A stretch of DNA of 64,000 bases from NCBI GenBank assembly GCA_963761975.1, contig CAVXIR010000007.1, forward strand, positions 1,426,001 to 1,490,000, read 5' to 3'. Below are positions 25,920-34,756 of the stretch, in pieces; within the stretch, counting starts at the first letter, position 1, and every line of letters begins with the position of its first letter. Origin of the DNA: JAMQPK01 sp963761975 (GTDB taxonomy: Bacteria > Acidobacteriota > Vicinamibacteria > Vicinamibacterales > JAMQPK01). Under the pieces are notes generated by a model. That model did no database searches and was not told where the DNA came from. It saw only the letters and a list, made by a program, of their open reading frames with translations. The translations under genes were made by a program, and so were the position numbers.

Positions 25920-27405
25920 TCAGCGCTTTCGCGCCTGAGGACAAGAGCTGTCTGAAGCCGTCTGGGTGCGCGTTTCAACCCCGCCGACGATGCGGAGTTC
26001 ATCCGTGGCTCGCGCGAATGTCAGAATGCTTCCATCGGTCCTGCGGCATCCCTCGGTCGTCGTGCGGAACATGCGCACGAGCCGGCCCTTTCCGGACATC
26101 GTGTATTCCTCTTTTTCCGCCTCGTACGTCATGTGATCGCCGGTCGTGATGCGATCGACTTCGGTGAACTTCACCTCGGCGGTCGCTTCAAGTCGCTCGA
26201 CATCCTGGCCGTTCTTTCCCAGCGTCAGGATGATCGTCTCGCCGGTAAGGTCGCCGTGCGGGCCGACGACGTGTGCTTTGGTGGTGTAAGTCACCTTACG
26301 AAGCGCATCATCGGTACTGCATCTGCTGACCTGAACCGGTCGAGCGGCTCGTCTCGCGCACTTTGCTGGTGGGGTTCACATCCTGCACCATCATCAGCGA
26401 AATGACAGAGCCTTGTGCGACCAGGTTGCCGGTTTTCCCATCGACGGTGATCTTTTCGGCTTTGATGTTGGTTTCCGCCTTTTCACCCTGCACGAGCGTC
26501 GCGGCGCCGTTCAGCTCGAGCGTCGACGCGTCCCCTCCTGTGTAAAACAGCTCGCGGCTGATCCCATTTACGGGCTGATCCTGCTTCATCAATCCGGGCG
26601 TGCGTCGAGTGTTCTTCGACCCCGGCTTGACCGGGAACATGATCGACTGAACGGGCTTGGATACGCTCATCGCCTTGAGCTTGGAGCCCTCGACGTTCAT
26701 CTCGATCTCGTTCGCATCGACCTGCATCTGATCGTTCACGACACGCGGCACGGGCTGCCCTGGCTCACCCTTCAACACCACCTGCCCGGTTTGCATGTTG
26801 TACCGCAGGTCCGCCGCGGCGGCTCCCGTCGTGCCGTCGTCGAAACGGGCACCGCCGAGAAAGGTCGCCTCGCGAATCTCGCCGAGCCCGCCATTCAGGG
26901 TCGTTTCAAGCGTCCGAGACGTGACCTTGCGCTTGATGGGCGGCGTGCCGCCCGTTTCGGTGTACTCCACGCCCTCTGTGAACGATGCCGCCGTCAGCCC
27001 CTCCTTCGCCGTGCCGCTGGCGACGAGCGCATTCGAAGTCACTTTTTTTGCCGGCTGATCTTTGGCCGGAGGCAGATCGAGCACCACCTGATCCCGCCCG
27101 TTCAACGAGGTCACGGTCGTGCCGTCCGGTGCCATGCCAATTTCAACGTTCTGGGCATGAAGCACGCGATCCGGTGCGTCTTTCACTCCCGCGATGCGCA
27201 ATGACGAGTTGCCCGCGATCGTGGCACTTTCGATGAGATCGCTGTTTTCCTGATAGGTGAGATTGATGATGTCGCCCGACATCCATTTCAATTCACCCGT
27301 CGTGGCGCCCGGTATCTCGATGCGCGCCCCGCCCTGCAGTTCCAGACTGCGCAGATGCTCTTCCTTCTCGGTCAGCTCGCCGAGAGCGCTCTCGGCGTCG
27401 ATCAC
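25920..27405 (-). CDS. lptA: LptA/OstA-domain periplasmic protein with a frameshift; probably fused to LptC
   Basis: Two open frames together encode OstA/LptA-type repeats. 26308-27405 begins (GTG) at VIDAESALGELTEKEEHLR and ends GQQMQYR. 25920-26294 continues DDALRKVTYTTKAHVVGPHGDLTG, the typical LptA end domain. Joining them needs removal of one base near 26312. The first frame has no signal peptide, though it must be periplasmic. Its start resembles the middle of an OstA repeat, so it very likely continues the upstream lptC frame after one missing base in a C-run near 27413. The whole would be an LptC-LptA fusion of about 715 residues bridging inner and outer membranes. Confidence 0.78.
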
Positions 27406-28064
27406 CTGCGTACCCGTACGATGTGGACCGCGCGCTCGAAGCTGACGAAATCGTCCGTGCGCGAAAGGACGGCTGCGCCCGCCGTGATGTCGGCGGCTCC
27501 GACACCGCGTCCGTCAGCCGCAAACTTCACTTTCGTCTGATCGGTGATGCCGATGAGATCGCGCGTCTCGTCGTAACTGAAGTCGACGCCGCTGCCGCTC
27601 ATGCGGCCGCGTTTGAACGTGACCGGACCCGCGGCCCGCACGATACCCTCGCCCTGATTGTAAACAGCCGTGTTGGCCGTCACCTCGAGGCCGTCGCTCG
27701 CAATGAGGCGCACGTTGCCCTTCATGTCGAGGTTGGTCTGGTTTTCGCCAACTCTCGCTTCCGCGCCGGTGACCACGAACGTTTTGCCCTGTCGAACCGA
27801 CGTGACTTTCACGTTGAGGAGCCGCGTACTGCCGTCGGGGTACGAAAGCTGCTTTTCGGCTTCAATCCTGACGGTCTCGCGCTCGCCCTTGACCTGATAC
27901 ATATTGGCGCCGGAGCTTTCGATGACGGCGGCCGGATCGACCCGGGCCATCGGCTCGGGGGGTGGAGGAGTTTCGCGCCGGCGCGTGCTGAAGAACACGA
28001 CCGCGATAGCACCGAGCGCCACGGCGAGCACAATCCACCGCGCTCGCTTCTGCCACGCTAGCAT
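27402..28064 (-). CDS. lptC: LPS export protein LptC (N-terminal part of an LptC-LptA unit)
   Basis: 220 residues. One N-terminal helix (RWIVLAVALGAIAVVFF) is followed by a Pro-rich hinge and the LptC/YrbK fold (YQVKGERETVRIEAEKQLSYPDG, GNVRLIASDGLEVTANTAVYN, FSYDETRDLIGITDQTKVKF). It accepts LPS from LptBFG and hands it to LptA. The frame ends HIVRVRR, overlapping the next frame by 4 nt (GTGA). With one extra base it would read HIVRGTQVIDAESA, which is what the fold predicts. It is 6 nt after recJ. Confidence 0.82.
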   Translation of the reverse strand: MLAWQKRARWIVLAVALGAIAVVFFSTRRRETPPPPEPMARVDPAAVIESSGANMYQVKGERETVRIEAEKQLSYPDGSTRLLNVKVTSVRQGKTFVVTGAEARVGENQTNLDMKGNVRLIASDGLEVTANTAVYNQGEGIVRAAGPVTFKRGRMSGSGVDFSYDETRDLIGITDQTKVKFAADGRGVGAADITAGAAVLSRTDDFVSFERAVHIVRVRR

Positions 28065-28070
28065 GGTGTG

Positions 28071-29828
28071 TTAGAGGCCGGGGCCCTTTGCCCCACCGCT
28101 CGAGGGGTTGCCTGCTGCAGCCTTGACGTCGCTGACCGAAAGCTCGAGATACTCATTGCCCTGATAGTTATTGTGTTCGAGCGAAAACGCCAGGTCCAGC
28201 GATACCCGGTTTTCGGTAATGAACTGCTCACGCTCGATGGCACGCCACGCGATGGCGCGGAAAATCCGGCCATTTTGTTTCAGGGCCATCTTCAAGTGCC
28301 TGTCCTTGAGCCGACGAGGGCCGTCGACGACCTCTACCCCACGAGCCTCGAATAGCGGGCGCGGATTGCCGGTGCCGAACGGGGCCAGCAAGGCCATCTC
28401 GCCGGCGAAGTCACCGTTGATGTCGCGAAAGCCAAGACACCCATCGATCCGGAGCCGCGGCTTGAGATCGTCGGGGCCCAGCAGACCGTCCGCATAATCC
28501 GCAATCGTCTCGCGGAACGCCGCTACATTAGACGCCGGCAACGTCAGTCCGGCCGCCTGTTTGTGGCCGCCAAATCGGCTCAGGTGCGATGCACTATGTT
28601 CGAGCGCTGCGAGCACATTGAACCCGCGAATGCTCCGGCATGAGCCATGCGCGACTTCCCCATCAACCGCAATGACGATGGCCGGCCGGTGAAAGGCGTC
28701 CACGAGCTTCGAGGCCACGATCCCGATGACGCCGCGATGCCATGCGTCACCAGCCACGACAAGAATGCTGCGAGCACCGACAGCAGGATCCGTCTCGACG
28801 ATCTTCCTCGCGCTCGCGAGAATCGCCGCCTCTTCCTCCTGGCGGCGGACATTTTCTCCATCGAGCTGGCGCGCGAGCTCCTGCGCTTCCGCCGCCATCG
28901 CCTCGTCCGCCGCAAGCAGCAGCCGGGCGGCGATATCGGGACTCGCCATGCGTCCCGCCGCGTTCATCCGCGGTGCAAGCTGAAAAGCCACATGGCCGCT
29001 GTCGATGGGCTTTCCCGTCAAACCGGCCACGTCGAGGAGCGCGCGCAGTCCGACTTTGTGTGGTCCCTGTGACAGCAGGTCGAGTCCGAGCTTGGCAATG
29101 ACACGATTCTCGCCAACGAGCGGGACGATGTCCGCAAGTGTTCCGATCGCCGCCACCTTGACGAAGGCCGGCAGCAACCGATCGCGACCGCGTTTTCGGC
29201 ACAGCGCCTGAACCAGCTTGAGTGCAACGCCGACGCCTGCGAGGTTCTTGTCCGGATAGTCGCAATCATGCCGACGCGGATTGATGACAGCCACCGCCAC
29301 CGGCAACTCAACGTCCGGCTCGTGATGGTCGGTGATGATCAGATCGATTCCGAGCTCGCGCGCCCGCTTTGCCGCCTCGATGCCGCGAATGCCGCAGTCG
29401 ACCGAGATGACGAGCGTGACGCCATCGGCCTGCAGTCGATCGATCGTCTCGGGCTGCAGCCCATAGCCGTCCTTCAGCCGATCAGGAAGGAAGTGAATGA
29501 CATTGGCGCCGAACAACTCGAGCGCGCGCCGAAGAATGACGGTCGAGGTGATGCCGTCGCAATCGTAATCGCCATGGATGGCGATGCGCTCGTTCCTCTC
29601 AATCGCCGCGAGAATCCGCTCGACGCCTACCGCCATGTCGGCGAGCCTGAAGGGATCGTGCAGATGGTCGAGTGATGGATGGAGAAATCTCTGCGCGGTG
29701 TCCGGTTCGTCGATGCCTCGAATCGCCAACAGCCGCGCAATCGCCGGGCTGATCTTGAGCTCCCGCGCGAGCACACTGACGGCCTGATCGTTGCACGTGA
29801 GGCGTTCCCAGAGGAAAGGTATCGGCAT
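28071..29828 (-). CDS. recJ: Single-stranded-DNA-specific exonuclease RecJ
   Basis: 585 residues. The DHH phosphoesterase core has HGDYDCDGITST, SVDCGIRG, TDHHEP and AVINPRRHDC. The DHHA1 part follows (HRGVIGIVASKLVD, GSCRSIRGFN, RFGGHKQAAG), then an OB-type C-terminus. It is a 5'-3' exonuclease of recombination and mismatch repair. The last residues (SGGAKGPGL) are encoded by sequence resembling a piece of the 79-nt repeat (GGGGCCCTTTGCCCC at about 28080). It heads the long minus-strand run that continues to the PTS genes. Confidence 0.95.
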   Translation of the reverse strand: MPIPFLWERLTCNDQAVSVLARELKISPAIARLLAIRGIDEPDTAQRFLHPSLDHLHDPFRLADMAVGVERILAAIERNERIAIHGDYDCDGITSTVILRRALELFGANVIHFLPDRLKDGYGLQPETIDRLQADGVTLVISVDCGIRGIEAAKRARELGIDLIITDHHEPDVELPVAVAVINPRRHDCDYPDKNLAGVGVALKLVQALCRKRGRDRLLPAFVKVAAIGTLADIVPLVGENRVIAKLGLDLLSQGPHKVGLRALLDVAGLTGKPIDSGHVAFQLAPRMNAAGRMASPDIAARLLLAADEAMAAEAQELARQLDGENVRRQEEEAAILASARKIVETDPAVGARSILVVAGDAWHRGVIGIVASKLVDAFHRPAIVIAVDGEVAHGSCRSIRGFNVLAALEHSASHLSRFGGHKQAAGLTLPASNVAAFRETIADYADGLLGPDDLKPRLRIDGCLGFRDINGDFAGEMALLAPFGTGNPRPLFEARGVEVVDGPRRLKDRHLKMALKQNGRIFRAIAWRAIEREQFITENRVSLDLAFSLEHNNYQGNEYLELSVSDVKAAAGNPSSGGAKGPGL

Positions 29829-29834
29829 GTTCTA

Positions 29835-30036
29835 TGTCTCAACGCAAAGACGCGAAGACGCAAAGGCTAGATCGGGATGCACTCGATCGAATCTCACGGA
29901 TCATCCTAACGAAGGCCACTCTGGTGCACTCAAAACTTGGGCCAGGCCTCTTGGAGAGCGTCTATCGAACGTGTCTGATTCATGAATTGAGAAGAACTTC
30001 TAATCCTTTGCGGCTTTGCGCCTTTGCGTTGAGACA
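29835..30036. repeat. Inverted-repeat pair enclosing a GxxExxY gene remnant
   Basis: 32-nt arms at 29835-29866 and 30005-30036 match at 29 positions by hand count. The arms read TGTCTCAACGCAAAG followed by a GCG/AAG-rich half. The enclosed about 140 nt encode a recognisable protein fragment (next entry). A similar pair without an insert lies at 31037-31106. Confidence 0.75.
29867..30004 (+). pseudogene. GxxExxY-family (PD-(D/E)XK-like) gene fragment
   Basis: The plus strand encodes RISRIILTKATLVHSKLGPGLLESVYRTCLIHEL. GPGLLESVY followed by CLIHEL is the hallmark N-terminal half of GxxExxY proteins, a family of about 125-residue nuclease-like proteins of unknown role, often multicopy. The remaining C-terminal half with the catalytic residues is absent: after HEL the frame enters the right repeat arm. 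It has no start codon of its own except one in the left arm (29834). I call it a decayed remnant in the recJ-accA gap. Confidence 0.6.
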
Positions 30037-30053
30037 GCGAATTTTCTGCAACG

Positions 30054-31028
30054 TCACGAGCTCTCTTCGTCGGTAAAATCTGCACCCACTCGTCCCATGT
30101 CCCTGAATTTCTCGTAGCGCCTGGCCAGCCTGGCTTCGATGTCGGGAGTGCTCGCGGCTTCGAGGGCCGTGCGCAGCGGGCCGTCGAGCAGCGTCGCCGC
30201 TTCGTCGAGGCTCGTATGGGCGCCGCCGATGGGCTCCCGAACGATTTCGTCGATGATGCCTCTCCCGAGCAGATCCGAAGCCGTCAGCTTCAACGCCGTT
30301 GCGGCCTCCACCTTCTTCCCCGCGTCGCGCCAGAGAATCGCTGCGCAGCCTTCCGGAGGAATGACACTGTAGATCGCGTACTCCTGCATCAGGATGCGAT
30401 CGCCGATTGCAATGCCGAGGGCTCCGCCACTGCCGCCCTCGCCCGTAATGATGACGACGACCGGGACTTTCAATACGGACATCTCGCGCAGGTTGAAGGC
30501 GATCGCCTCTGCGACTCCCCGCTCCTCGGACTCCACACCCGGATACGCTGCCGGGGTATCGACGAAGACGATGATGGGCCGCTGGAATTTCTCGGCCAGT
30601 CGCATCAATCGGATGGCCTTCCGATACCCTTCGGGTCGCGCGTACCCGAAGTTGCGATAGATCTTCTGCTTGGTGTCGCCGCCCTTGTGGTGCCCGACCA
30701 CCATGACCGGCTCGCCTTTGTAGCACGCCGTTCCGGCAACGATGGCATGGTCGTCGGCAAAGCGGCGGTCGCCATGCAGCTCGACGAAGTCGCTGAACAG
30801 CCGAGCGACATAATCGAGCATGTCGGGCCGGCTCGGATGGCGCGCCACCAGCACGCGCTGCCAGGGCGTGAGCTTGCTGTAAATCTCGGTGCGCGCGACG
30901 CGCAGCCTGTGGTTGAGGCGCTCCAGCTCGCGTTCCCTTGCGTCGGTGCGCGGCAGCGCGGAGATCGCGTCCACCTCCTTCAATAACGGCGCGAGTGCCT
31001 CTTCGAACTCGAGTGTCTCAGTGGGCAT
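30054..31028 (-). CDS. accA: Acetyl-CoA carboxylase carboxyltransferase alpha subunit
   Basis: 324 residues. Coiled N-terminus (ELERLNHRLRVARTEIYSKLTPWQRV), then the crotonase-like fold: FVELHGDRRFADD, GHHKGGDTKQKIYRNFGYARPEG, FVDTPAAYPGVESEERG, TGEGGSGGALGIAIGD, YSVIPPEGCAAILW. With AccD it transfers carboxyl from biotin to acetyl-CoA, making malonyl-CoA. Full length. It is linked to dnaE upstream, the common accA-dnaE pairing, across an inverted repeat. Confidence 0.96.
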   Translation of the reverse strand: MPTETLEFEEALAPLLKEVDAISALPRTDARERELERLNHRLRVARTEIYSKLTPWQRVLVARHPSRPDMLDYVARLFSDFVELHGDRRFADDHAIVAGTACYKGEPVMVVGHHKGGDTKQKIYRNFGYARPEGYRKAIRLMRLAEKFQRPIIVFVDTPAAYPGVESEERGVAEAIAFNLREMSVLKVPVVVIITGEGGSGGALGIAIGDRILMQEYAIYSVIPPEGCAAILWRDAGKKVEAATALKLTASDLLGRGIIDEIVREPIGGAHTSLDEAATLLDGPLRTALEAASTPDIEARLARRYEKFRDMGRVGADFTDEESS

Positions 31029-31036
31029 TGTTTCTA

Positions 31037-31106
31037 TGTCTCACCGCCAAGACGCAAAGCCGCAAAGATCTGATTTCTTTGTGTCTTCGCGCCTTTGCGT
31101 TGGGAC
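31037..31106. repeat. Inverted repeat at the accA-dnaE junction
   Basis: Left arm 31037-31067 (TGTCTCACCGCCAAGACGC start) and right arm 31077-31106 (ending CCTTTGCGTTGGGAC). They belong to the same family as the arms around the GxxExxY remnant at 29835-30036, but with only about 10 nt between. The right arm abuts the dnaE stop. Confidence 0.7.
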
Positions 31107-34100
31107 CTAGCGAAGGACAACGGTACCTGCTCCGCAGATGCGCTCGACCTCAGATGCCAACTGTTCGGAGGGACGCACGCGCACCTGCGCGGCGAGCGGC
31201 GCACGGACGCGGACGGGCGGCTGCTGATCGCGCAGCTCCAGCTCGAGCACCACGCGCCGATCGCCCCGGTGGCGCGAGAAGAGATCCGCCAGGGCCTCGA
31301 ATGTCTGCCTGCCATGCGGTGGCGACGTGAGCTTGATCGACAGCTCGCGCGACATCTTCTGCCGCATCCTGTCGATGGGCAGCACCTCGTTCGCCGTAAT
31401 GCGGATCGTCTCGTCGTCGGTTTCCACCCTGCCTTTGACGACAACCATGGCGCCGGTCTCGAGAACGGAGGCGCATTTGCCGTACGCCTCCGGAAAAACC
31501 ACGACCTCGGCGCTGCCGAGCGCGTCTTCGAGCATGATGACGGCCATCCGATCGCCCTTTCGCGTCTTCAGCTGGCGAATGGACGCGATGATGCCGCCGA
31601 TGGCAACATCGACCCCGCCGTTTTTGCGATAGCCATTTTGGGGATGGCTGCCGTTTGGCGGGTCGTGAGGCGCAGTCTCACCTGCCGCACCCGACGCACT
31701 CATCGCACTTAGTTCGGCGGTTGTTTTGGCGCCAAAGCTCTTCAACTCTGCGGCGACCCGATCGATCGGATGGCCGCTGAAGTAAAGCCCGAGCGCTTCC
31801 TTTTCGAATCCAAGCTGCTGCTGTTCAGTCCACGGCTCCACATTCGCCGGCCCTGCCGGCAGTGCGTCCGGCGCGTCCTCACCGGCCGGGCCGCCACCGA
31901 AGAGCTGCGCCTGGCCGAGCGCCCGATCCCGTTGGCGCCGGGCGCCGTATTCGCACGCGAGATCGACTGTCGCCATCAGGCGCGCACGCATCTCGCCCAG
32001 CGACGCGTCCCTGCCGGTCGCAAGCGAGTCAAAGGCACCCGCCTTCACCAGGCTTTCGAGCACGCGCTTGTTCACCAGGCGCAGATCGAGCTCATCGCAG
32101 AGCGCATGAAGCGACGTAATCTTCCCAAGCGACGCGCGCGCCCCAAGAATCGACGCGATCGCACCCTCGCCGACGTTCTTCACGGCCGTCAGACCGAATC
32201 GCACGCCTTCAGGGGTCACCGTGAAGGCAAGCTGGCTCTTGTTGATGTCGGGCGGCAGCACGGGAATGCTGCGGTCACGGCACTCTTGCAGGTACATCGC
32301 GAGCTTGTCGGTGTTCTGCGCCTCGATCGTGAGCAGCGCCGCTGCAAAGTGCCACGGGTAGTTTGCCTTGAGATACGCCGTCTGATAGGCCAGGAGCGCG
32401 TAGGCCGTCGAATGCGACTTGTTGAACCCATATCCGGCGAAGTACTCCATCAACTCGAAAATCTTCGCCGCCTTCTTTTCGCTCACGCCCTTGGTTTTGG
32501 CGCCCTCCATGAAGACTTCGCGCTGCTTCGCCATGACCTTGGGGTCTTTCTTCCCCATGGCCTTGCGCAACACGTCGGCCTGGCCCATCGTGAAGCCGGC
32601 GAGCGTCTGCGCGATCCGCATCACCTGTTCCTGGTACGCAATAACACCGTAGGTGTCGGCCAGGATCGGCTCGAGCTCCTTGAGCTCGTAGGTCACCTTG
32701 ACCTTGCCGTGTTTGCGCGCAATGAAGTCGTCCACCATTCCGCTGCGTAGAGGGCCGGGGCGATACAGCGCGTTCAGCGCAATCAGATCGTCGAGCCGCT
32801 GGGGCTTGGCCTTACGCAGAATGTCGCGCATGCCCGAGCTCTCGAACTGGAAGATGCCATAGGCCGCGCCGTCAGCGAAAATCTGATACGTTTTGGCGTT
32901 GTCGAGCGGGATCGAATCCAGATCGAGCACTTCGCCGGTGGTGGCGCGAATCTCTTCGACCGCGTCGTTCAGCAGCGTCAGCGTGCTGAGGCCGAGGAAG
33001 TCCATTTTCAGAAGACCGATGCGCTCGATCTCCTTCATGGCCCATTGGGTCGTGATTTCGTCGTTCTTGCCCTTGTAGAGCGGAGCAAACTCGGAGATGG
33101 CTTTAGGCGCAATCACGACGCCGGCCGCATGCACCGACGCATGCCGCGTCATCCCCTCGAGTCGCCGTGCGACGGAAATCAGCTCTTTGACGCGATCGTC
33201 GGTCTCGTTCAACTGCTTCAGCTGCGGCACTTCCTCGAGTGCCTTATCAAGCGTCATGTCGAGGGCCGGCGGAATCAGCTTCGCCACGCGATCGACATCC
33301 GCAAACGGAATGTCGAGCGACCGGCCCACGTCGCGCACGACCGCGCGCGCCTTCATCGTGCCGAACGTGATGATTTGCGCGACGTTCTCGCGGCCGTATT
33401 TCTGCGTGACGTACTCGATGACCTCGCCCCGGCGCCGCTCGCAGAAATCGATGTCGATATCGGGCAGCGACACACGCTCGGGATTGAGGAACCGCTCGAA
33501 GATGAGGTCGTAGTCCAGCGGATCGACGTCGGTGATACGCAGACAGTAGGCGACAAGGCTGCCGGCCGCAGAGCCGCGGCCCGGTCCCACGGGAATGCTC
33601 TTCTCGCGCGCGTAGCGGATGAAATCCCAGACGATGAGAAAGTAGCCTGGGTACTCCATCCGCTTGATCATGTCGATCTCGTACGACAAGCGGTTTTCGT
33701 AGTCCTCGATGCCGTGGCGGAGGGCTCCCGAGGCCAGCAGCATCTTCAATCGCGGCAACCGCTGCTTGAATCCCTCGCGGACGACATGCTCGAAGTACTC
33801 GTTCAGCGTGTACGGCGCCGGAACCGCGAAGTTCGGCAGATAGTTCTTGTCGCTCTCGAGATCCACCTGGCAGCGCTCGGCAATGCGCAGCGTATTTGCC
33901 AGTGCATCTGGCATCTCGCCGAACACCTTGGCCATTTCTGCGGCGGTTTTCAAGTAGAACTGGTCGCCGTGGTAGCGCAGGCGATCGCGATCGTTGACCG
34001 TCTTGCCTGTGCCGATGCAGAGAAGAATGTCGTGCGGGCGATGGTCGCCGTGCGTCAGGTAGTGCACGTCGTTGGTGGCAACGAGCGGCATGTCCAGCTC

Positions 34101-34691
34101 GCGGGCAATCGGCACGAGGCCCTGATTCACAACCAGCTGTTCGTCGATGCCCTGATACTGCAGCTCCAGAAAGAAGTTTCCCTGGCCGAGAATGTCGCGA
34201 AACTGCGCGGCGGCCTCGAGCGCCCGGCGCTCGCGACCGGTCCGGATCTCGGAGGCCACCTCGCCCTTGAGACAACTGCTCAAGCCAATCAGACCTTTTG
34301 CATGCCGGGCGAGCAGGTCCTTATCGATGCGCGGCTTGTAATAAAAGCCCTCGGTGTAGCCGGCCGACACGAGTTTGATGAGGTTATGGTAGCCCTCGTT
34401 GGTCGCGGCCAACAAAACGAGGTGGTTCGCCGTCTCACCTATATTGCCGCTCTTGGTCAGCCGGCTGCCGGGAGCGACATACACCTCGCATCCGAGGATC
34501 GGCTTGACGCCGCGCTCTTTCGCATGGTCGTGGAAGATGACCGACGAGAACATGTTGCCGTGCTCGGTGACCGCCAGCGCCGGCATCTTGAGCCTGGCTG
34601 CCTGGTCGAGCAGCTCATCGATGCGGCACGCGCCGTCGAGGAGAGAGAACTCGGTGTGACAATGAAGGTGAACGAAGTTTTGATCAGCCAC
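31107..34691 (-). CDS. dnaE: DNA polymerase III alpha subunit
   Basis: 1194 residues, GTG start. Replicative polymerase. The N-terminal PHP domain has intact histidines (VHLHCHTEFSLLDG, residues 7-20). The palm catalytic acids are in LPDIDIDFCERRRGEVI (about 405-420). Fingers, a helix-hairpin-helix region, an OB fold (GVDVAIGGIIASIRQLKTRKG) and a C-terminal tail-binding region follow. A Gly/Ser/Pro-rich stretch before the OB fold (AAGETAPHDPPNGSHPQNG) is encoded next to CGCACCCGACGCACTCATCGC, similar to the 9-nt CGCACCTAT array, suggesting a repeat-derived insertion. Confidence 0.97.
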   Translation of the reverse strand: MADQNFVHLHCHTEFSLLDGACRIDELLDQAARLKMPALAVTEHGNMFSSVIFHDHAKERGVKPILGCEVYVAPGSRLTKSGNIGETANHLVLLAATNEGYHNLIKLVSAGYTEGFYYKPRIDKDLLARHAKGLIGLSSCLKGEVASEIRTGRERRALEAAAQFRDILGQGNFFLELQYQGIDEQLVVNQGLVPIARELDMPLVATNDVHYLTHGDHRPHDILLCIGTGKTVNDRDRLRYHGDQFYLKTAAEMAKVFGEMPDALANTLRIAERCQVDLESDKNYLPNFAVPAPYTLNEYFEHVVREGFKQRLPRLKMLLASGALRHGIEDYENRLSYEIDMIKRMEYPGYFLIVWDFIRYAREKSIPVGPGRGSAAGSLVAYCLRITDVDPLDYDLIFERFLNPERVSLPDIDIDFCERRRGEVIEYVTQKYGRENVAQIITFGTMKARAVVRDVGRSLDIPFADVDRVAKLIPPALDMTLDKALEEVPQLKQLNETDDRVKELISVARRLEGMTRHASVHAAGVVIAPKAISEFAPLYKGKNDEITTQWAMKEIERIGLLKMDFLGLSTLTLLNDAVEEIRATTGEVLDLDSIPLDNAKTYQIFADGAAYGIFQFESSGMRDILRKAKPQRLDDLIALNALYRPGPLRSGMVDDFIARKHGKVKVTYELKELEPILADTYGVIAYQEQVMRIAQTLAGFTMGQADVLRKAMGKKDPKVMAKQREVFMEGAKTKGVSEKKAAKIFELMEYFAGYGFNKSHSTAYALLAYQTAYLKANYPWHFAAALLTIEAQNTDKLAMYLQECRDRSIPVLPPDINKSQLAFTVTPEGVRFGLTAVKNVGEGAIASILGARASLGKITSLHALCDELDLRLVNKRVLESLVKAGAFDSLATGRDASLGEMRARLMATVDLACEYGARRQRDRALGQAQLFGGGPAGEDAPDALPAGPANVEPWTEQQQLGFEKEALGLYFSGHPIDRVAAELKSFGAKTTAELSAMSASGAAGETAPHDPPNGSHPQNGYRKNGGVDVAIGGIIASIRQLKTRKGDRMAVIMLEDALGSAEVVVFPEAYGKCASVLETGAMVVVKGRVETDDETIRITANEVLPIDRMRQKMSRELSIKLTSPPHGRQTFEALADLFSRHRGDRRVVLELELRDQQPPVRVRAPLAAQVRVRPSEQLASEVERICGAGTVVLR

Positions 34692-34756
34692 TGGATTGGG
34701 AAATGATCTGGCCCGCGCGAAGGCCGAAGGCGTTGGTTACACGCTATTATAACGGG

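Noticed and set aside
33045..34706. A 553-codon open frame opposite dnaE
   Set aside because: Antisense to a confident essential gene; high-GC third-codon bias opens the complementary frame. Similar shadows opposite ptsI (18818-20467), the large kinase (35926-37485) and mutS (43863-45536) were rejected for the same reason.
34703..34756. Longer start of the propeller protein
   Set aside because: It puts 18 polar residues before the signal peptide; the GTG at 34757 gives a more ordinary signal sequence, though the evidence is modest.
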